The notes under the pieces were generated by a model that was not told where the DNA came from, did no database searches, and saw nothing but the letters and a program-made list of their open reading frames with translations. A program made the position numbers and the translations under genes. DNA of 64,000 nt from Herbidospora mongoliensis (GTDB taxonomy: Bacteria; Actinomycetota; Actinomycetes; Streptosporangiales; Streptosporangiaceae): NCBI RefSeq assembly GCF_001570545.1, contig NZ_BBXD01000008.1, positions 579,610 through 643,609 on the forward strand, read 5' to 3'. This document shows positions 33,819 to 42,441 of the stretch, piece by piece (within the stretch, counting starts at the first letter, position 1; the number at the start of each line of letters is the position of its first letter).

Positions 33819-34565
33819 GTGACACCGTGGGAAGCGGTCGCGGTGTTCGCGGCCGGCGTCGGGGCGGGCGGCATCAACGCCGTCGTCGGCTCCGGTTCGC
33901 TGATCACATTCCCGACGCTGCTCGCGCTCGGCTACCCGCCGATCGTCGCGAACGTGTCCAACAACATCGGGCTGGTGCCCGGCGGTGTCACGGGGGTGCT
34001 CGGCTATCGTGCCGAGCTCAAAGGCCAGAAGGACCGGCTGATCAGGCTCGGCGTCGCCTCGGTCCTCGGGTCCCTGCTGGGCGCGTTCCTGCTGCTCCGG
34101 CTCCCGGCCGAGGCCTTCCAGGTGATCGTGCCGGTGCTGATCGCCATCGCGCTGGTCCTGGTCGTCATCCAGCCCAAGATGGCCGGGTGGATCTCCGGCC
34201 GCCCCCACAAGGACCACGGCGGCCCGTGGCTCTGGCTGGGGGTCTTCGGCGGCGGCATGTACGGCGGCTACTTCGGGGCCGCCCAGGGGGTCGTGCTCAT
34301 CGGGCTGATGGGCCTGTTCCTCAACGAGGAGCTGCAGCGCCTCAACGCGGCCAAGAACCTGCTGGCGCTGCTGGTCAACTTCACCGCGGCGATCCTGTTC
34401 ATCGCGATCGCCGAGGTCGACTGGCTCGTGGTGGCGCTGATCGCGGTGGGTTCGGCGCTCGGCGGATACCTCGGGGCCAGGATCGGGCGGCGCATCCCGT
34501 CGCCGATCCTGCGCGGGGTGATCGTGGTGGTGGGAGTCGTCGCGATCGTGAAGTTGTTGGCTTGA
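33819..34565 (+). CDS. TauE/SafE-family (TSUP) membrane permease
   Basis: 248-residue integral membrane protein with about eight helices in two related halves. The N-terminal half has GAGGINAVVGSGSLITFPTLL and NVSNNIGLVPGG; the second half has GGGMYGGYFGAAQGVVL, both characteristic of TSUP sulfonate/sulfite exporters. Start GTG 33819 with GAGGG close upstream. Substrate not predictable from context. Confidence 0.85.
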   Translation: MTPWEAVAVFAAGVGAGGINAVVGSGSLITFPTLLALGYPPIVANVSNNIGLVPGGVTGVLGYRAELKGQKDRLIRLGVASVLGSLLGAFLLLRLPAEAFQVIVPVLIAIALVLVVIQPKMAGWISGRPHKDHGGPWLWLGVFGGGMYGGYFGAAQGVVLIGLMGLFLNEELQRLNAAKNLLALLVNFTAAILFIAIAEVDWLVVALIAVGSALGGYLGARIGRRIPSPILRGVIVVVGVVAIVKLLA

Positions 34566-34594
34566 TTTATGCGTACAAATTATCGAAAACGGGT

Positions 34595-34834
34595 ATGAAA
34601 ACCCACGTGAAAGGCGATCGCGTAGAAATCGTCATCGACGCCGGAGGCACTCCCAAAACCTACGAGGTCATCGCGACGAAGGCAGGCCGCCGGGTCGAGG
34701 TGACCACCGGCCGGGGCGTCGTCGAGGTCTCCGAGGTGACCAGGAACGGCACTCCGGTCCGCACCGCCCGGTTCATGCAGAGCAGGGTGCTCGCTCTCGT
34801 GGAGCACCCGATCGACGCTAGTGAGCCGGCCTGA
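34595..34834 (+). CDS. Small hypothetical protein, 79 residues
   Basis: ATG 34595 to stop 34834. The product is polar and predicted beta-rich (DRVEIVIDAGGTPKTYEVIA, then RRVEVTTGRGVVEVSEVT), without signal or membrane segment. The AT-rich stretch 34565-34594 just before it (TACAAATTATCG) looks like a promoter, but there is only a weak ribosome-binding site. Its end overlaps the convergent Rieske gene by 17 bases. Coding seems likely from composition; function unknown. Confidence 0.5.
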   Translation: MKTHVKGDRVEIVIDAGGTPKTYEVIATKAGRRVEVTTGRGVVEVSEVTRNGTPVRTARFMQSRVLALVEHPIDASEPA

Positions 34835-35726
34835 CCTGAACCACGCCGTCGCGGCGCACCCGAGTCTCGAACGAGGGTTGCTTCGCCGTCGCCGGGCCGT
34901 GGATCACCGCGCCGTCGGCGATCCGGAACACGCTGCCGTGCCACGGGCACACCACGCACGGCTCGCCGTTCTCGACCGTCACCCGGCCCTGGTGCAGCGG
35001 CCCGGCCAGATGGGAACACCCGTCGGCCAGCACCGTCACGCCCTCGCCCAGGCGCAGCACGAACAGATCGATGTAGCCCAGCCTGCGGGCCACCGGGCGC
35101 CCGTTGGGCAGGTCGCTGATCGGGCCCAGGTCGTGCCAGCCGGTCGGCACCAGATGGCTGACCTGCTCGGCGTGGTTGGCCCCGGCGGCGAGCCGGTAGG
35201 CCAGATGACCGCCCAGGTAGGCGCCGGCGCTCGCGGCCATCAGCCCGGCCAGGGCGAACGCCCGCCCGGCCTTCTCCCTCCCGGCGATCCGGAAGGCCAG
35301 TGATCCGGCGTAGAGGCCGACGGCGGCGGCGTTCGTGAGGGCGTGCACGAACCCGACCCGCTGCTGTTCCCGGTGCAGAGTCGACCAGTCGGTGATGCCC
35401 GCCGCGGCGGTCGGGAAGGCGCTCGCCAGGCCCGCGGCCAACACGGTCCGGGCGGCCATGGGATCTGACTTGGTCACGTCGAGAATGGCGGTGGCCACGA
35501 AACAGCCGACGGCCACGGTCGCCAGCGGCGGGTGCACCGGATGGCCGATCGGCACGCCGTGCAGGGCGTCGCGCACCCAGCCGGGCCCGATCCGGGCTCT
35601 GACGGCCTTGGCGAGACTTCTGATCGGCTTGTCGAGCGTCGTGACGTGTTCGAGCCGGTCGAGCAGGTCGCCGCCACCATTGCCATTTTTGCGTGGCTTC
35701 GCGGACTTCTCGGTGGATCTGTCCAT
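34818..35726 (-). CDS. DUF2231 membrane protein fused to a Rieske domain
   Basis: 302 residues. The N-terminal two-thirds is a DUF2231-type membrane domain with GVPIGHPVHPPLATVAVG and about four hydrophobic segments (about residues 60-180). The C-terminal third is a Rieske [2Fe-2S] domain with ligands Cys237-x-His239 (CSHLAG) and Cys260-xx-His263 (CPWHGS). The fusion suggests electron transfer at the membrane; the redox partner is unknown. ATG 35726 is chosen because AGGGGG lies 8 bases upstream; GTG 35735 is too close to it. Confidence 0.85.
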   Translation of the reverse strand: MDRSTEKSAKPRKNGNGGGDLLDRLEHVTTLDKPIRSLAKAVRARIGPGWVRDALHGVPIGHPVHPPLATVAVGCFVATAILDVTKSDPMAARTVLAAGLASAFPTAAAGITDWSTLHREQQRVGFVHALTNAAAVGLYAGSLAFRIAGREKAGRAFALAGLMAASAGAYLGGHLAYRLAAGANHAEQVSHLVPTGWHDLGPISDLPNGRPVARRLGYIDLFVLRLGEGVTVLADGCSHLAGPLHQGRVTVENGEPCVVCPWHGSVFRIADGAVIHGPATAKQPSFETRVRRDGVVQVRPAH

Positions 35727-35774
35727 CGATGTCACCCCCTGACACGACGTACCCGGCCTGTCAGGAGACGAACA

Positions 35775-36377
35775 TCATCGCGCGAGGTGACCTCGGGCCA
35801 CGGAGGTCTCCACCAGGTCGTGGGCGTAGGCGCCCAGCGTGGGGGAGCCTTCCTCGATGATCGCGACGTTGGCGAGCACCTGGGAGGCGGTGACCTTGTA
35901 GAGCGCCCAGGTGCCCCCGTCGTTGTGGTGGTTGGCCATGATCGGCGCGAGCCGGTCGAGGGCCTTGGCGTAGCGGGACTCCGGGGTCAGCCTGGCCTCG
36001 AACTCGTCCCACAGCTCTCGAAGGGGCCTGGCCTGGTCACCGGGGAGTAACCCGAAGATCCGGTCGGCGGCGTCCCGCTCTGCCGCCTCTTGGGCCTCGA
36101 CGGCCACCCGGTCGTAGATGAAGGTGTCACCGGCGTCGATCTCGACGATGTCGTGGACGAGCAGCATCCGCACCACCCGGTCGATGTCGGTGCCGGCCGG
36201 GGCGTGCTCGGCCATCACCAGCGCCCAGACGCCGAGCTGCCACGAGTGCTCGGCGTCGTTCTCACGGCGCGATCCGTCGATGAGGGTGTTGCGGCGGATG
36301 ACGCGCTTGAGCTTGTCGATCTCCACCACGAAGGCGAGCTGAGCGTCGAGGCGATCCCGGTGCTGCGCGATGGTCAC
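35775..36377 (-). CDS. HD-domain hydrolase, YfbR-like
   Basis: 200-residue HD-superfamily metal-dependent phosphohydrolase. Metal ligands: His in NDAEHSWQLG, His-Asp in LLVHDIVEIDAGDTF and a later Asp in KALDRLAPIMANHHN, matching the 5'-deoxynucleotidase YfbR family (COG1896). On the minus strand TAGGGT lies 6 bases before the GTG at 36377, consistent with a leaderless message. It is probably a nucleotide hydrolase. Confidence 0.8.
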   Translation of the reverse strand: MTIAQHRDRLDAQLAFVVEIDKLKRVIRRNTLIDGSRRENDAEHSWQLGVWALVMAEHAPAGTDIDRVVRMLLVHDIVEIDAGDTFIYDRVAVEAQEAAERDAADRIFGLLPGDQARPLRELWDEFEARLTPESRYAKALDRLAPIMANHHNDGGTWALYKVTASQVLANVAIIEEGSPTLGAYAHDLVETSVARGHLAR

Positions 36378-36400
36378 CGCGCCACCCTATTCTCTGGTGA

Positions 36401-38617
36401 TCAAACGCGGCACAGGATCACCGGAACACCGTTGAACACGGCATTCCCGGACAGCGGATCGATGATTTTTTCATCCGTGAGCACGTTGACGTTCACTCCG
36501 GCGTTTCCGGACGCCACCCGTTGCCTCACTCCGTCGTGCCCCCAGCCGTGCGGAAGGCTCACCACGCCCGGCATGATCTTGTCGGTCGGCTCGAGGACGA
36601 CGGTCAGCTCTCCGGCGGCCGACTGGATGAGGGCGTGCTCCCCGAGCCCGAGCCGGTCGACGTCGGCGGGGTTGATCTGGAGGGTGCAGCGGTTCGTGCC
36701 GCCGACGAGCGGCCCGATGTTGTGCAGCCACGAGTTGTTCGATCTCAGATGGCGCCGGCCGATGAGCACGAACTCCGGATGGGCCTCGTCGAGCCTGGCC
36801 CTGAGCCTCTCCACATCCTCGATGATCTCCGGCGGGGCGAGCTCGACCTTGCCCGAGGCGGTGGTGAGGATCTCGGGGAGGCGCGACTGGAGCGGCCCCA
36901 GGTCCAGGCCGTGGGGGTGCTCGTCACGGAGTTTGCGCAGCGTGAGGTCACCGCCGTTCCATTTCCCGTACGGCCCCAGCCTGAGCATGGCGTCGAGGCG
37001 CTTCTCCGCTTCGTCGTCCCCGTCGAGCTCGGCGGGATCGTGGTCGCCGACGAGCTGACCGATGATCATCTCGTCGAGCGCGGCCGGGTCGGCGTCGGCG
37101 CCGTAACCGGAGGCGATCATCGCCAGGCGTGCCAGGATCTCCGACTCCGACGGCCTGTTCCCCGTGGTCGGCGAGGCCGGTCGTTCGGTGCCCGGTCCTT
37201 CGGTGGCCGACACTGCGGCACCCGACGCTTCAGCACTCGGTGTTTCGATGTCTGGCGTGTCGATGATCGGCGGGGAGTAGCGGGCGTAGTTGCGCACCGC
37301 GAAATTGAGCAGGGCGAAGTCGTAGTGGCCGGTGGCGAGGAGTCTCGGTGGGGGCAGGATGACGTTCGCGTGCCGCGTCGTCTCGTTGAGGTAGATGTCG
37401 ACGCTGACCATGAAATCGAGCCGCTCCAGCGCCTTCGCGAGCTTCGCCGCGTTCGGCGCCGAGCTGGCCGGGTTCCCGGCCACGGTCACCAGGGCCCTGA
37501 TGCGCCCCTCGCCGGGGGTCTCGATCTCGTCCGCCAGGGTCGCGACGGGGAGCTCGCCGTTGGTCTCTTTCAGGCCGCGTACCCGGCTGGCCCATCTTCC
37601 GGTCCTGTACGGCTTGCGCCTGCGCGGCCCCTCCGTCGCCGGCGTCGCGAACATGGCCCCACCCGGGCGGTCGAGGTTGCCCGTGAGCACGTTCAGGACG
37701 TCGACCAGCCACTGGGTCACCGTGCCGAACTCGGCGGTGCAGGTGCCGATGCGGCCGTAGACGGCGGCGCTGGGGGCGGCTGCGAGGGCGCGCGCAAGTC
37801 GTACAGAGACCTCTGCGGGGACGCCGCAGGCGGCCTCAACCACGTGCGGCGGGAAGTCCTTGACGACCGCCTCGACCTCGGCGAGCCCCTCGACGGGCAG
37901 TCCGATGGAGACGAGGTCCTCGGCGAAGAGCGTGTGCGCGATGCCCGCCAGCAGGAACGCGTCGGTGCCCGGCCTGATGAAGACGTGCTCGTCGGCCAGT
38001 TCGGCGGTACGGGTCCTGCGGGGGTCGACCACGATGAACGTGCCGCCGCGCTTCTGCAACGCCTTGAGTCGGCCGGGGAAGTCGGGCGCGGTGCAGAGCG
38101 ACCCGTTCGACTCCAGCGGGTTGGCGCCCAGCATGAGCAGGAAGTCGGTGCGATCGAGGTCGGGCACCGCGATGGTCATCGGGTGGCCGAACATCAGCCC
38201 CGAGGCGACGTGTTTCGGCATCTGGTCGGCCGTGCTCGCGGAGAAGACGTTGCGGGTCCCCAGCGCCCTGACCAGCGGCCCGCCGTAGAGGGCGCCGGCC
38301 ATGCTGTGGGCGCTGGGGTTCCCCAGATAGATCGCCCGCTCGGGTCCCGAGATGGCCTTCAGGCCCTTTTCGACGGCTGCGAAGGCCTCCGGCCAGCTCA
38401 CCTCGCGCCACTGGTCACCCTCGCGAACCAATGGTGCGGAGAGCCGGTCGGGGTCTTCGTCGAGCCGCCCGAGCGAGGCGCCCTTCGGGCAGATGTAGCC
38501 CTTGCTGAACGGGTCGTCCCGATCGCCGGTCACCTTCGTGACGTGTGTTCCGTCGAGGGTGAGCGTGAGACCGCAGACGGCCTCGCAGAGCGGACAGGTT
38601 CGGTGGACGGTCGTCAT
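36401..38617 (-). CDS. Molybdopterin oxidoreductase
   Basis: 738-residue DMSO-reductase-superfamily enzyme. The N-terminal [4Fe-4S] ligands are Cys8, Cys11, Cys15 and Cys43 (CPLCEAVC and CPKG). The bis-MGD domains follow, with LGANPLESNGS, DPRRTRTAELAD and TGNLDRPGG; the C-terminal dinucleotide-binding domain ends HGWGHDGVRQRVASGNAGVNVN. A Ser/Thr/Pro-rich insertion of about 35 residues near residue 460 looks like a flexible linker. The substrate is not predictable: no electron-transfer or membrane subunit adjoins it. Confidence 0.8.
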   Translation of the reverse strand: MTTVHRTCPLCEAVCGLTLTLDGTHVTKVTGDRDDPFSKGYICPKGASLGRLDEDPDRLSAPLVREGDQWREVSWPEAFAAVEKGLKAISGPERAIYLGNPSAHSMAGALYGGPLVRALGTRNVFSASTADQMPKHVASGLMFGHPMTIAVPDLDRTDFLLMLGANPLESNGSLCTAPDFPGRLKALQKRGGTFIVVDPRRTRTAELADEHVFIRPGTDAFLLAGIAHTLFAEDLVSIGLPVEGLAEVEAVVKDFPPHVVEAACGVPAEVSVRLARALAAAPSAAVYGRIGTCTAEFGTVTQWLVDVLNVLTGNLDRPGGAMFATPATEGPRRRKPYRTGRWASRVRGLKETNGELPVATLADEIETPGEGRIRALVTVAGNPASSAPNAAKLAKALERLDFMVSVDIYLNETTRHANVILPPPRLLATGHYDFALLNFAVRNYARYSPPIIDTPDIETPSAEASGAAVSATEGPGTERPASPTTGNRPSESEILARLAMIASGYGADADPAALDEMIIGQLVGDHDPAELDGDDEAEKRLDAMLRLGPYGKWNGGDLTLRKLRDEHPHGLDLGPLQSRLPEILTTASGKVELAPPEIIEDVERLRARLDEAHPEFVLIGRRHLRSNNSWLHNIGPLVGGTNRCTLQINPADVDRLGLGEHALIQSAAGELTVVLEPTDKIMPGVVSLPHGWGHDGVRQRVASGNAGVNVNVLTDEKIIDPLSGNAVFNGVPVILCRV

Positions 38618-38827
38618 GATTTCATCGTGCGCCGTGAACAGGAGGGGGCGGAAGCCCCAGAACGGAATAAAATTCTAGGACTTCCACCACGCCCAGACGC
38701 CCCCGCGGACCGTCCGGGCCTCCCCCTGAGCCATGCCCGGCGCCCGGTGGGCACGACCCAGCTCAAAGCGAGACGCGAACGGCCGCCGGCCGGTCGTGGC
38801 TCGCGCTTGGAATCTGTCTCATAACGG
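38618..38827. other. Intergenic region with dispersed repeat copy 2
   Basis: Holds the hairpin repeat at 38767-38810; otherwise no coding or regulatory signal can be supported. Confidence 0.5.
38767..38810. repeat. Dispersed hairpin repeat, copy 2
   Basis: About 90 per cent identical to 9363-9407. It can fold with GCGAG/CTCGC outer and ACGGCCG/CGGTCGT inner pairing. It lies 18 bases beyond the 3' end of the 76-residue ORF on the minus strand. Confidence 0.7.
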
Positions 38828-39058
38828 TCAGGCCGCTCCCGCCAGGACGAGCCGAGCGGCCTCCTCGACGACACGGACGACGTCGAAACGGGGGTCGCGG
38901 TAGACACGGCTCCCGAAGCCTTTGCGTGTGGTGGTCCACTCCAGCTCGTAGGCCCAACGATCCTGCGCTGAGCACAGCCGCCGATCGGCTCCATCACGGA
39001 GCAGTATGAGTCGGGCCTTGCATAGCAAGAGTGCGTTGGTACGGTGGAAGGGCAGCAT
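38828..39058 (-). CDS. 76-residue protein divergent from the WhiJ-like gene
   Basis: ATG at 39058 with a strong AAGGAG 6 bases upstream on the minus strand, so translation is likely despite the small size. The product is basic and aromatic-rich with two cysteines (LLLCKAR, RRLCSAQ), central DRWAYELEWTTTRKGFGSRVYRD and an amphipathic C-terminal helix. No family is recognised. Its position, back to back with the XRE/DUF397 genes across a 299-base AT-richer gap, suggests that it belongs to that module. Confidence 0.6.
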   Translation of the reverse strand: MLPFHRTNALLLCKARLILLRDGADRRLCSAQDRWAYELEWTTTRKGFGSRVYRDPRFDVVRVVEEAARLVLAGAA

Positions 39059-39357
39059 TGGAGACTCCTTATCGGTGGCTTCGAGTGGAGCTCTCGGGTC
39101 GGGTCGTAGGTGGCAGCCTTCGGCCCGGCCTTTTTTCCTTGCCGGAAGGTCGCATAGGCGCTGAGTGTCCGGTTAGCGATCTTCTGTGAAGCTTTCTATC
39201 CCGATGTTCCATCAGAAGATAATTGTCGGCAAGACGTGGCGAAAAAATTCCTGAAGCATACACTGCAAGGAAGCCTGCAAATTGCACTAGGATGCGGGGT
39301 TGGGCTTTCCAGATGATCGCCCCCAGTCCTGCTCGACCTCGATGGCGGGAGACCGGG
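39059..39357. promoter_or_regulatory. Divergent control region of the WhiJ-like module
   Basis: AT-richer than its surroundings. It contains a perfect 8-bp inverted repeat ATCTTCTG/CAGAAGAT (39179-39186 and 39213-39220) and the palindrome TGCAAATTGCA (39276-39286). TAGGAT (39288-39293), two bases after that palindrome, could be a -10 for the XRE gene, which would make the palindrome a likely autoregulatory operator. Confidence 0.6.
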
Positions 39358-40260
39358 ATGGCTGACAACGAAAGTGCCAGCCCTCGCCGACGCCGACTTG
39401 GTCAGCTGTTACGCAACCTTCGTGAATCCACCGGTATGACCGGAGAGCAAGCGGCGGCCCGCGTGGGCTGGTCCGCCGCAAAGGTGAGTCGCATCGAGAC
39501 CGCCAAAACGCTTCCCAGCGAGGACGACATCTCCATCTTGGCCGATCTCTACAAGGTGGATGAAGCAACCCACCAAGGCGCGCGCAAGCTCCGCCACGAC
39601 GCCGTCCAAAAGGGCTGGTGGGAGAAGTACGGCGATTCCCTGGACCAGGGTTTCGGCGTGTTTGTCGGCCTTGAGGCGGAAGCCACCACATTGCGTAACT
39701 GGGAACCGCAGGTGATCCCTGGTCTGTTGCAGATCGAGGACTATGCGCGGGCTCTCATGGAGAACACCATGCAGCCGATCGTGCAGATTCCGCCCACGTG
39801 GCAGCGCGATCGTCTGGAGGTGCGGATGCGTCGGCAGCAGATGCACTTGTTCAGCAAGGATCCGCTTCAGCTGCTGGCCGTGCTCGACGAGGGCACTCTC
39901 GGGCGTCGGGTGGCAGCTCCGGATGTCATGTCCAGGCAGCTCCAACATCTGCTCAAGATCTCTGAACTCGGGCACATTGAGATCAGGGTCATCTCGCGAA
40001 TGACGCCTTCACCGGTGAACTCCGCGCCGTTCGTCCACTTCAAATTCGATGACTTTCCCGACACTGTTTACCTTGAGGTTCTTGAGGGGTCGAGGTACCT
40101 AAGTGACGTTCAGCAAGTCTATTATTACGAACGGGTGTTCGATCATTTGATGGGGGTGGCGCTCGATGAGGGATCCTCGCGGCACCTTATCAATGAGCAC
40201 CTGAGGTCATGGCAGGCCGCAGCATGCCTTGACCAGGAGAAAGAGTCGGCCAGTCAATGA
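39358..40260 (+). CDS. WhiJ-like XRE regulator with DUF5753 domain
   Basis: 300 residues from ATG 39358 (GGGAG upstream). An N-terminal XRE helix-turn-helix (about residues 12-70, LGQLLRNLRESTGMTGEQAA and WSAAKVSRIE) is followed by DUF5753 (about 100-290, PQVIPGLLQIEDYARAL). These proteins, exemplified by WhiJ in Streptomyces, occur in many copies per genome next to DUF397 genes and influence development and antibiotic production. It overlaps the first DUF397 gene by 4 bases. Confidence 0.9.
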   Translation: MADNESASPRRRRLGQLLRNLRESTGMTGEQAAARVGWSAAKVSRIETAKTLPSEDDISILADLYKVDEATHQGARKLRHDAVQKGWWEKYGDSLDQGFGVFVGLEAEATTLRNWEPQVIPGLLQIEDYARALMENTMQPIVQIPPTWQRDRLEVRMRRQQMHLFSKDPLQLLAVLDEGTLGRRVAAPDVMSRQLQHLLKISELGHIEIRVISRMTPSPVNSAPFVHFKFDDFPDTVYLEVLEGSRYLSDVQQVYYYERVFDHLMGVALDEGSSRHLINEHLRSWQAAACLDQEKESASQ

Positions 40261-40451
40261 ACATGAGCGGTGCGGTCTGGAAGAAAAGCTCCTGGAGTGC
40301 TCAGGGCAACTGTGTCGAGGTAGCTCAACTCGACGGTGGCCAGGTAGGAGTCCGGGACAGTAAGAACCAGACCGGCCCCGCCCTCGTCTTTACACCTGCT
40401 GAATGGCGCGCCTTTGTCGGCGGAGTGAAGGATGGGGAATTCGACATCTAA
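40257..40451 (+). CDS. DUF397 protein 1
   Basis: 64-residue protein of the DUF397 family, with the signature WKKSSWSAQGNCVEVA, a VRDSKNQTGPAL middle and the C-terminal FTPAEWRAFVGGVKDGEFD. ATG 40257 overlaps the XRE stop (ATGA), so the two are made together. DUF397 proteins are thought to modulate the cognate XRE regulator; this is inferred from constant pairing and from the WhiJ system. Followed by a strong hairpin. Confidence 0.9.
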   Translation: MNMSGAVWKKSSWSAQGNCVEVAQLDGGQVGVRDSKNQTGPALVFTPAEWRAFVGGVKDGEFDI

Positions 40452-40460
40452 CGTGACGCG

Positions 40461-40496
40461 GGGTCCGATTGAGGCTTCGAGCCTCCAATCGGACCC
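40461..40496 (+). terminator. Hairpin after DUF397 gene 1
   Basis: Sixteen-bp stem with one bulged C: 40461-40476 pairs with 40480-40496 around a three-base loop. No T-tract directly follows, so it may attenuate rather than fully terminate. Confidence 0.75.
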
Positions 40497-40577
40497 TAAG
40501 CCTCACGTTTTGGGACATTGAGGCCTTTGGCTCCCTATCGTCATCCTTAGTGTGACCAAGACGAAAAGGGGTGGGCC

Positions 40578-40778
40578 GTGTCGAGTGTCGACATGTCCGA
40601 TGCCGTCTGGCAGAAGAGCCGATACAGCAACCAGGGCAACTGTGTTGAAGTGGCTCGACTCGCAGGTAGTTTGTTCGCGCTCCGCAACAGCCGGGACCCG
40701 GATGGGCCTGTTCTGATCTTCACTGGCGCCGAGTGGGCCGCCTTCTCCCATGGGATGAAGGACGGCGAGTTCGACTAA
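40578..40778 (+). CDS. DUF397 protein 2
   Basis: 66-residue DUF397 protein from GTG 40578, with AAGGGG at 40565-40570. It keeps the family signature WQKSRYSNQGNCVEVA and ends EWAAFSHGMKDGEFD, but its middle (LAGSLFALRNSRDPDGPVLI) differs from DUF397 protein 1. The two are paralogues from local duplication or two paired acquisitions. Having its own leader after the hairpin suggests separate control. Confidence 0.85.
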   Translation: MSSVDMSDAVWQKSRYSNQGNCVEVARLAGSLFALRNSRDPDGPVLIFTGAEWAAFSHGMKDGEFD

Positions 40779-40793
40779 AGGGGAAGAGACCGA

Positions 40794-40829
40794 ACGGCCC
40801 GCATCCTCGGTGGGGAGGGCGCGGGCCGT
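40794..40829. terminator. Hairpin between DUF397 gene 2 and catalase
   Basis: ACGGCCCGC (40794-40802) with GCGGGCCGT (40821-40829), 9 bp with an 18-base loop, between convergent genes. No T-tract. Confidence 0.55.
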
Positions 40830-40842
40830 AACCTTGTCCTGG

Positions 40843-42291
40843 TTAGTCGATGCCGAGACCCCGGGCCACGCCCTGGCCGAGGTCCTTGTGCACGTTGGTC
40901 CAGTACTCCACCACGCGCTTCTGCACGTCAGGAGTCATCTCCGGCGCCGACGCGTGCCCGACGATGTTGTCCTTCAGGTTCGCCCTGTCCTCGTCACTCA
41001 GCACGTTCTCCCACAGCGCCCGGGGCTGCACGAAGTCGTCGTCCTCGGCATGCGGCTGGTACGCGCTCCGCATGATCTCGCCCGTCACCTCGTAGGTGTC
41101 GTCCGCGTAGAGGTCGTTCAGCGCGGCGGGGCCGTTCATGCTGTTGGGCGCGTACACCGGGTCGGGCATGTTCGCGTACCGCATCGCGCCGTCCTTGTTG
41201 TAGCTGTGGACGGGAACGCGAGGCGCGTTGATCGGCAGCTGCTGGTAGTTGGGCCCGATCCGGTACCGGTGGGTGTCCGGGTAGGAGAACAGCCGCCCCT
41301 GGAGCATCTTGTCGGGCGAAGGCCCGATTCCCGGCACGAAGTTCGACGGCTCGAAGCCCGCCTGTTCCACTTCGGCGAAGTAGTTCGCAGGGTTCCGGTT
41401 CAGGGTGAACCGGCCGATGGTGATCTCCGGGTAGTCGCCGTGCGGCCAGACCTTCGTCAGGTCGAACGGGTTGAAGCGGTAGTCGGCCGCCTCCTCGAAC
41501 GGCATGACCTGGACGTTCACCGTCCATGACGGGTGGTCGCCGCGCTTGATGGCGTCGTAGAGGTCGCGGATGTGGAAGTCGGCGTCCATGCCGATCATCG
41601 CGTTCGCCTCGGCGTCGGTGAAGTTCTTGATGCCCTGTTCGGTGCGCAGGTGGTATTTGATCCAGAACTTCTCGCCGGCCGCGTTGTACCAGAGGAATGT
41701 GTGCGAGCCGAAGCCGTGCATGTGCCGCCACGACGCCGGGGTGCCCCGGTCGCTCATCAGGAACGTCACCTGGTGGGCCGACTCGGGGGACAGGGTCCAG
41801 AAGTCCCACTGCATGTTGTGGTCGCGCATGTGGTTGTCGGCGCGGCGCTTCTGGCTGTGGATGAAGTCCTGGAACTTCGACGGGTCCCGGACGAAGAAGA
41901 TCGGGGTGTTGTTGCCGACGAGGTCGTAATTGCCCTCGTCCGTGTAGAACTTGATCGCGAATCCGCGCGGGTCGCGCTGGGTGTCGGCGCTGCCGAGCTC
42001 ACCGGCGACCGTCGAGAAGCGCAGGAACAGATCGGTCCGGGCGCCCTTCTGGAACAGCCCGGCCTTGGTGAACTGGCTGACGTCCTCGGTGATCTCCATG
42101 AACCCGTGGGCGCCGCCGCCCTTCGCGTGGACGACGCGCTCGGGCACCCTCTCCCGGTTGAACTGGGCCATTTTCTGGATCAGGTAGTGGTCCTGCAGCA
42201 GAAGCGGGCCGTTCGGGCCGGCGGAGAGCGAAAACTCGTCGCTCGGAGCCGGGGTGCCGGAATCCGTCGTCGTACGAGGCCTGTCAGTCAT
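40843..42291 (-). CDS. katA: Monofunctional heme catalase
   Basis: 482-residue small-subunit catalase decomposing hydrogen peroxide. The catalytic His55 lies in ERVVHAKGGGAHG, the catalytic Asn128 in LVGNNTPIFFVRDP, and the proximal heme Tyr in RLFSYPDTHRYRIG. ATG 42291 is chosen because GGAGG lies 7 bases upstream; an earlier in-frame start at 42336 lacks support. A palindrome at 42350-42366 in the upstream region is a candidate site for a peroxide-sensing Fur-family regulator, though no such gene is in the window. Confidence 0.95.
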   Translation of the reverse strand: MTDRPRTTTDSGTPAPSDEFSLSAGPNGPLLLQDHYLIQKMAQFNRERVPERVVHAKGGGAHGFMEITEDVSQFTKAGLFQKGARTDLFLRFSTVAGELGSADTQRDPRGFAIKFYTDEGNYDLVGNNTPIFFVRDPSKFQDFIHSQKRRADNHMRDHNMQWDFWTLSPESAHQVTFLMSDRGTPASWRHMHGFGSHTFLWYNAAGEKFWIKYHLRTEQGIKNFTDAEANAMIGMDADFHIRDLYDAIKRGDHPSWTVNVQVMPFEEAADYRFNPFDLTKVWPHGDYPEITIGRFTLNRNPANYFAEVEQAGFEPSNFVPGIGPSPDKMLQGRLFSYPDTHRYRIGPNYQQLPINAPRVPVHSYNKDGAMRYANMPDPVYAPNSMNGPAALNDLYADDTYEVTGEIMRSAYQPHAEDDDFVQPRALWENVLSDEDRANLKDNIVGHASAPEMTPDVQKRVVEYWTNVHKDLGQGVARGLGID

Positions 42292-42349
42292 GGGGTGTCC
42301 TCCAGAAGCGGTCTGGTCTACCACCACTCTCCCCACCGTACGACTCTTA

Positions 42350-42366
42350 ACTTGAATGACTCAAGT
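42350..42366. promoter_or_regulatory. Palindrome upstream of catalase
   Basis: ACTTGA-ATGAC-TCAAGT, perfect 6-bp arms with a 5-base spacer, located 59 bases upstream of the catalase start and 76 before the CapA-like gene. The AT-rich form and position suggest a peroxide-responsive operator. Two TTGACC hexamers (42374-42379 and 42384-42389) follow, with TATAAG at 42402-42407. Confidence 0.55.
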
Positions 42367-42441
42367 AAAGGGGTTGACCTGGTTTGACCGGCAAGAGTCT
42401 CTATAAGGCGCGAACCTTCATGAGATGGCATGCTCTGACCC

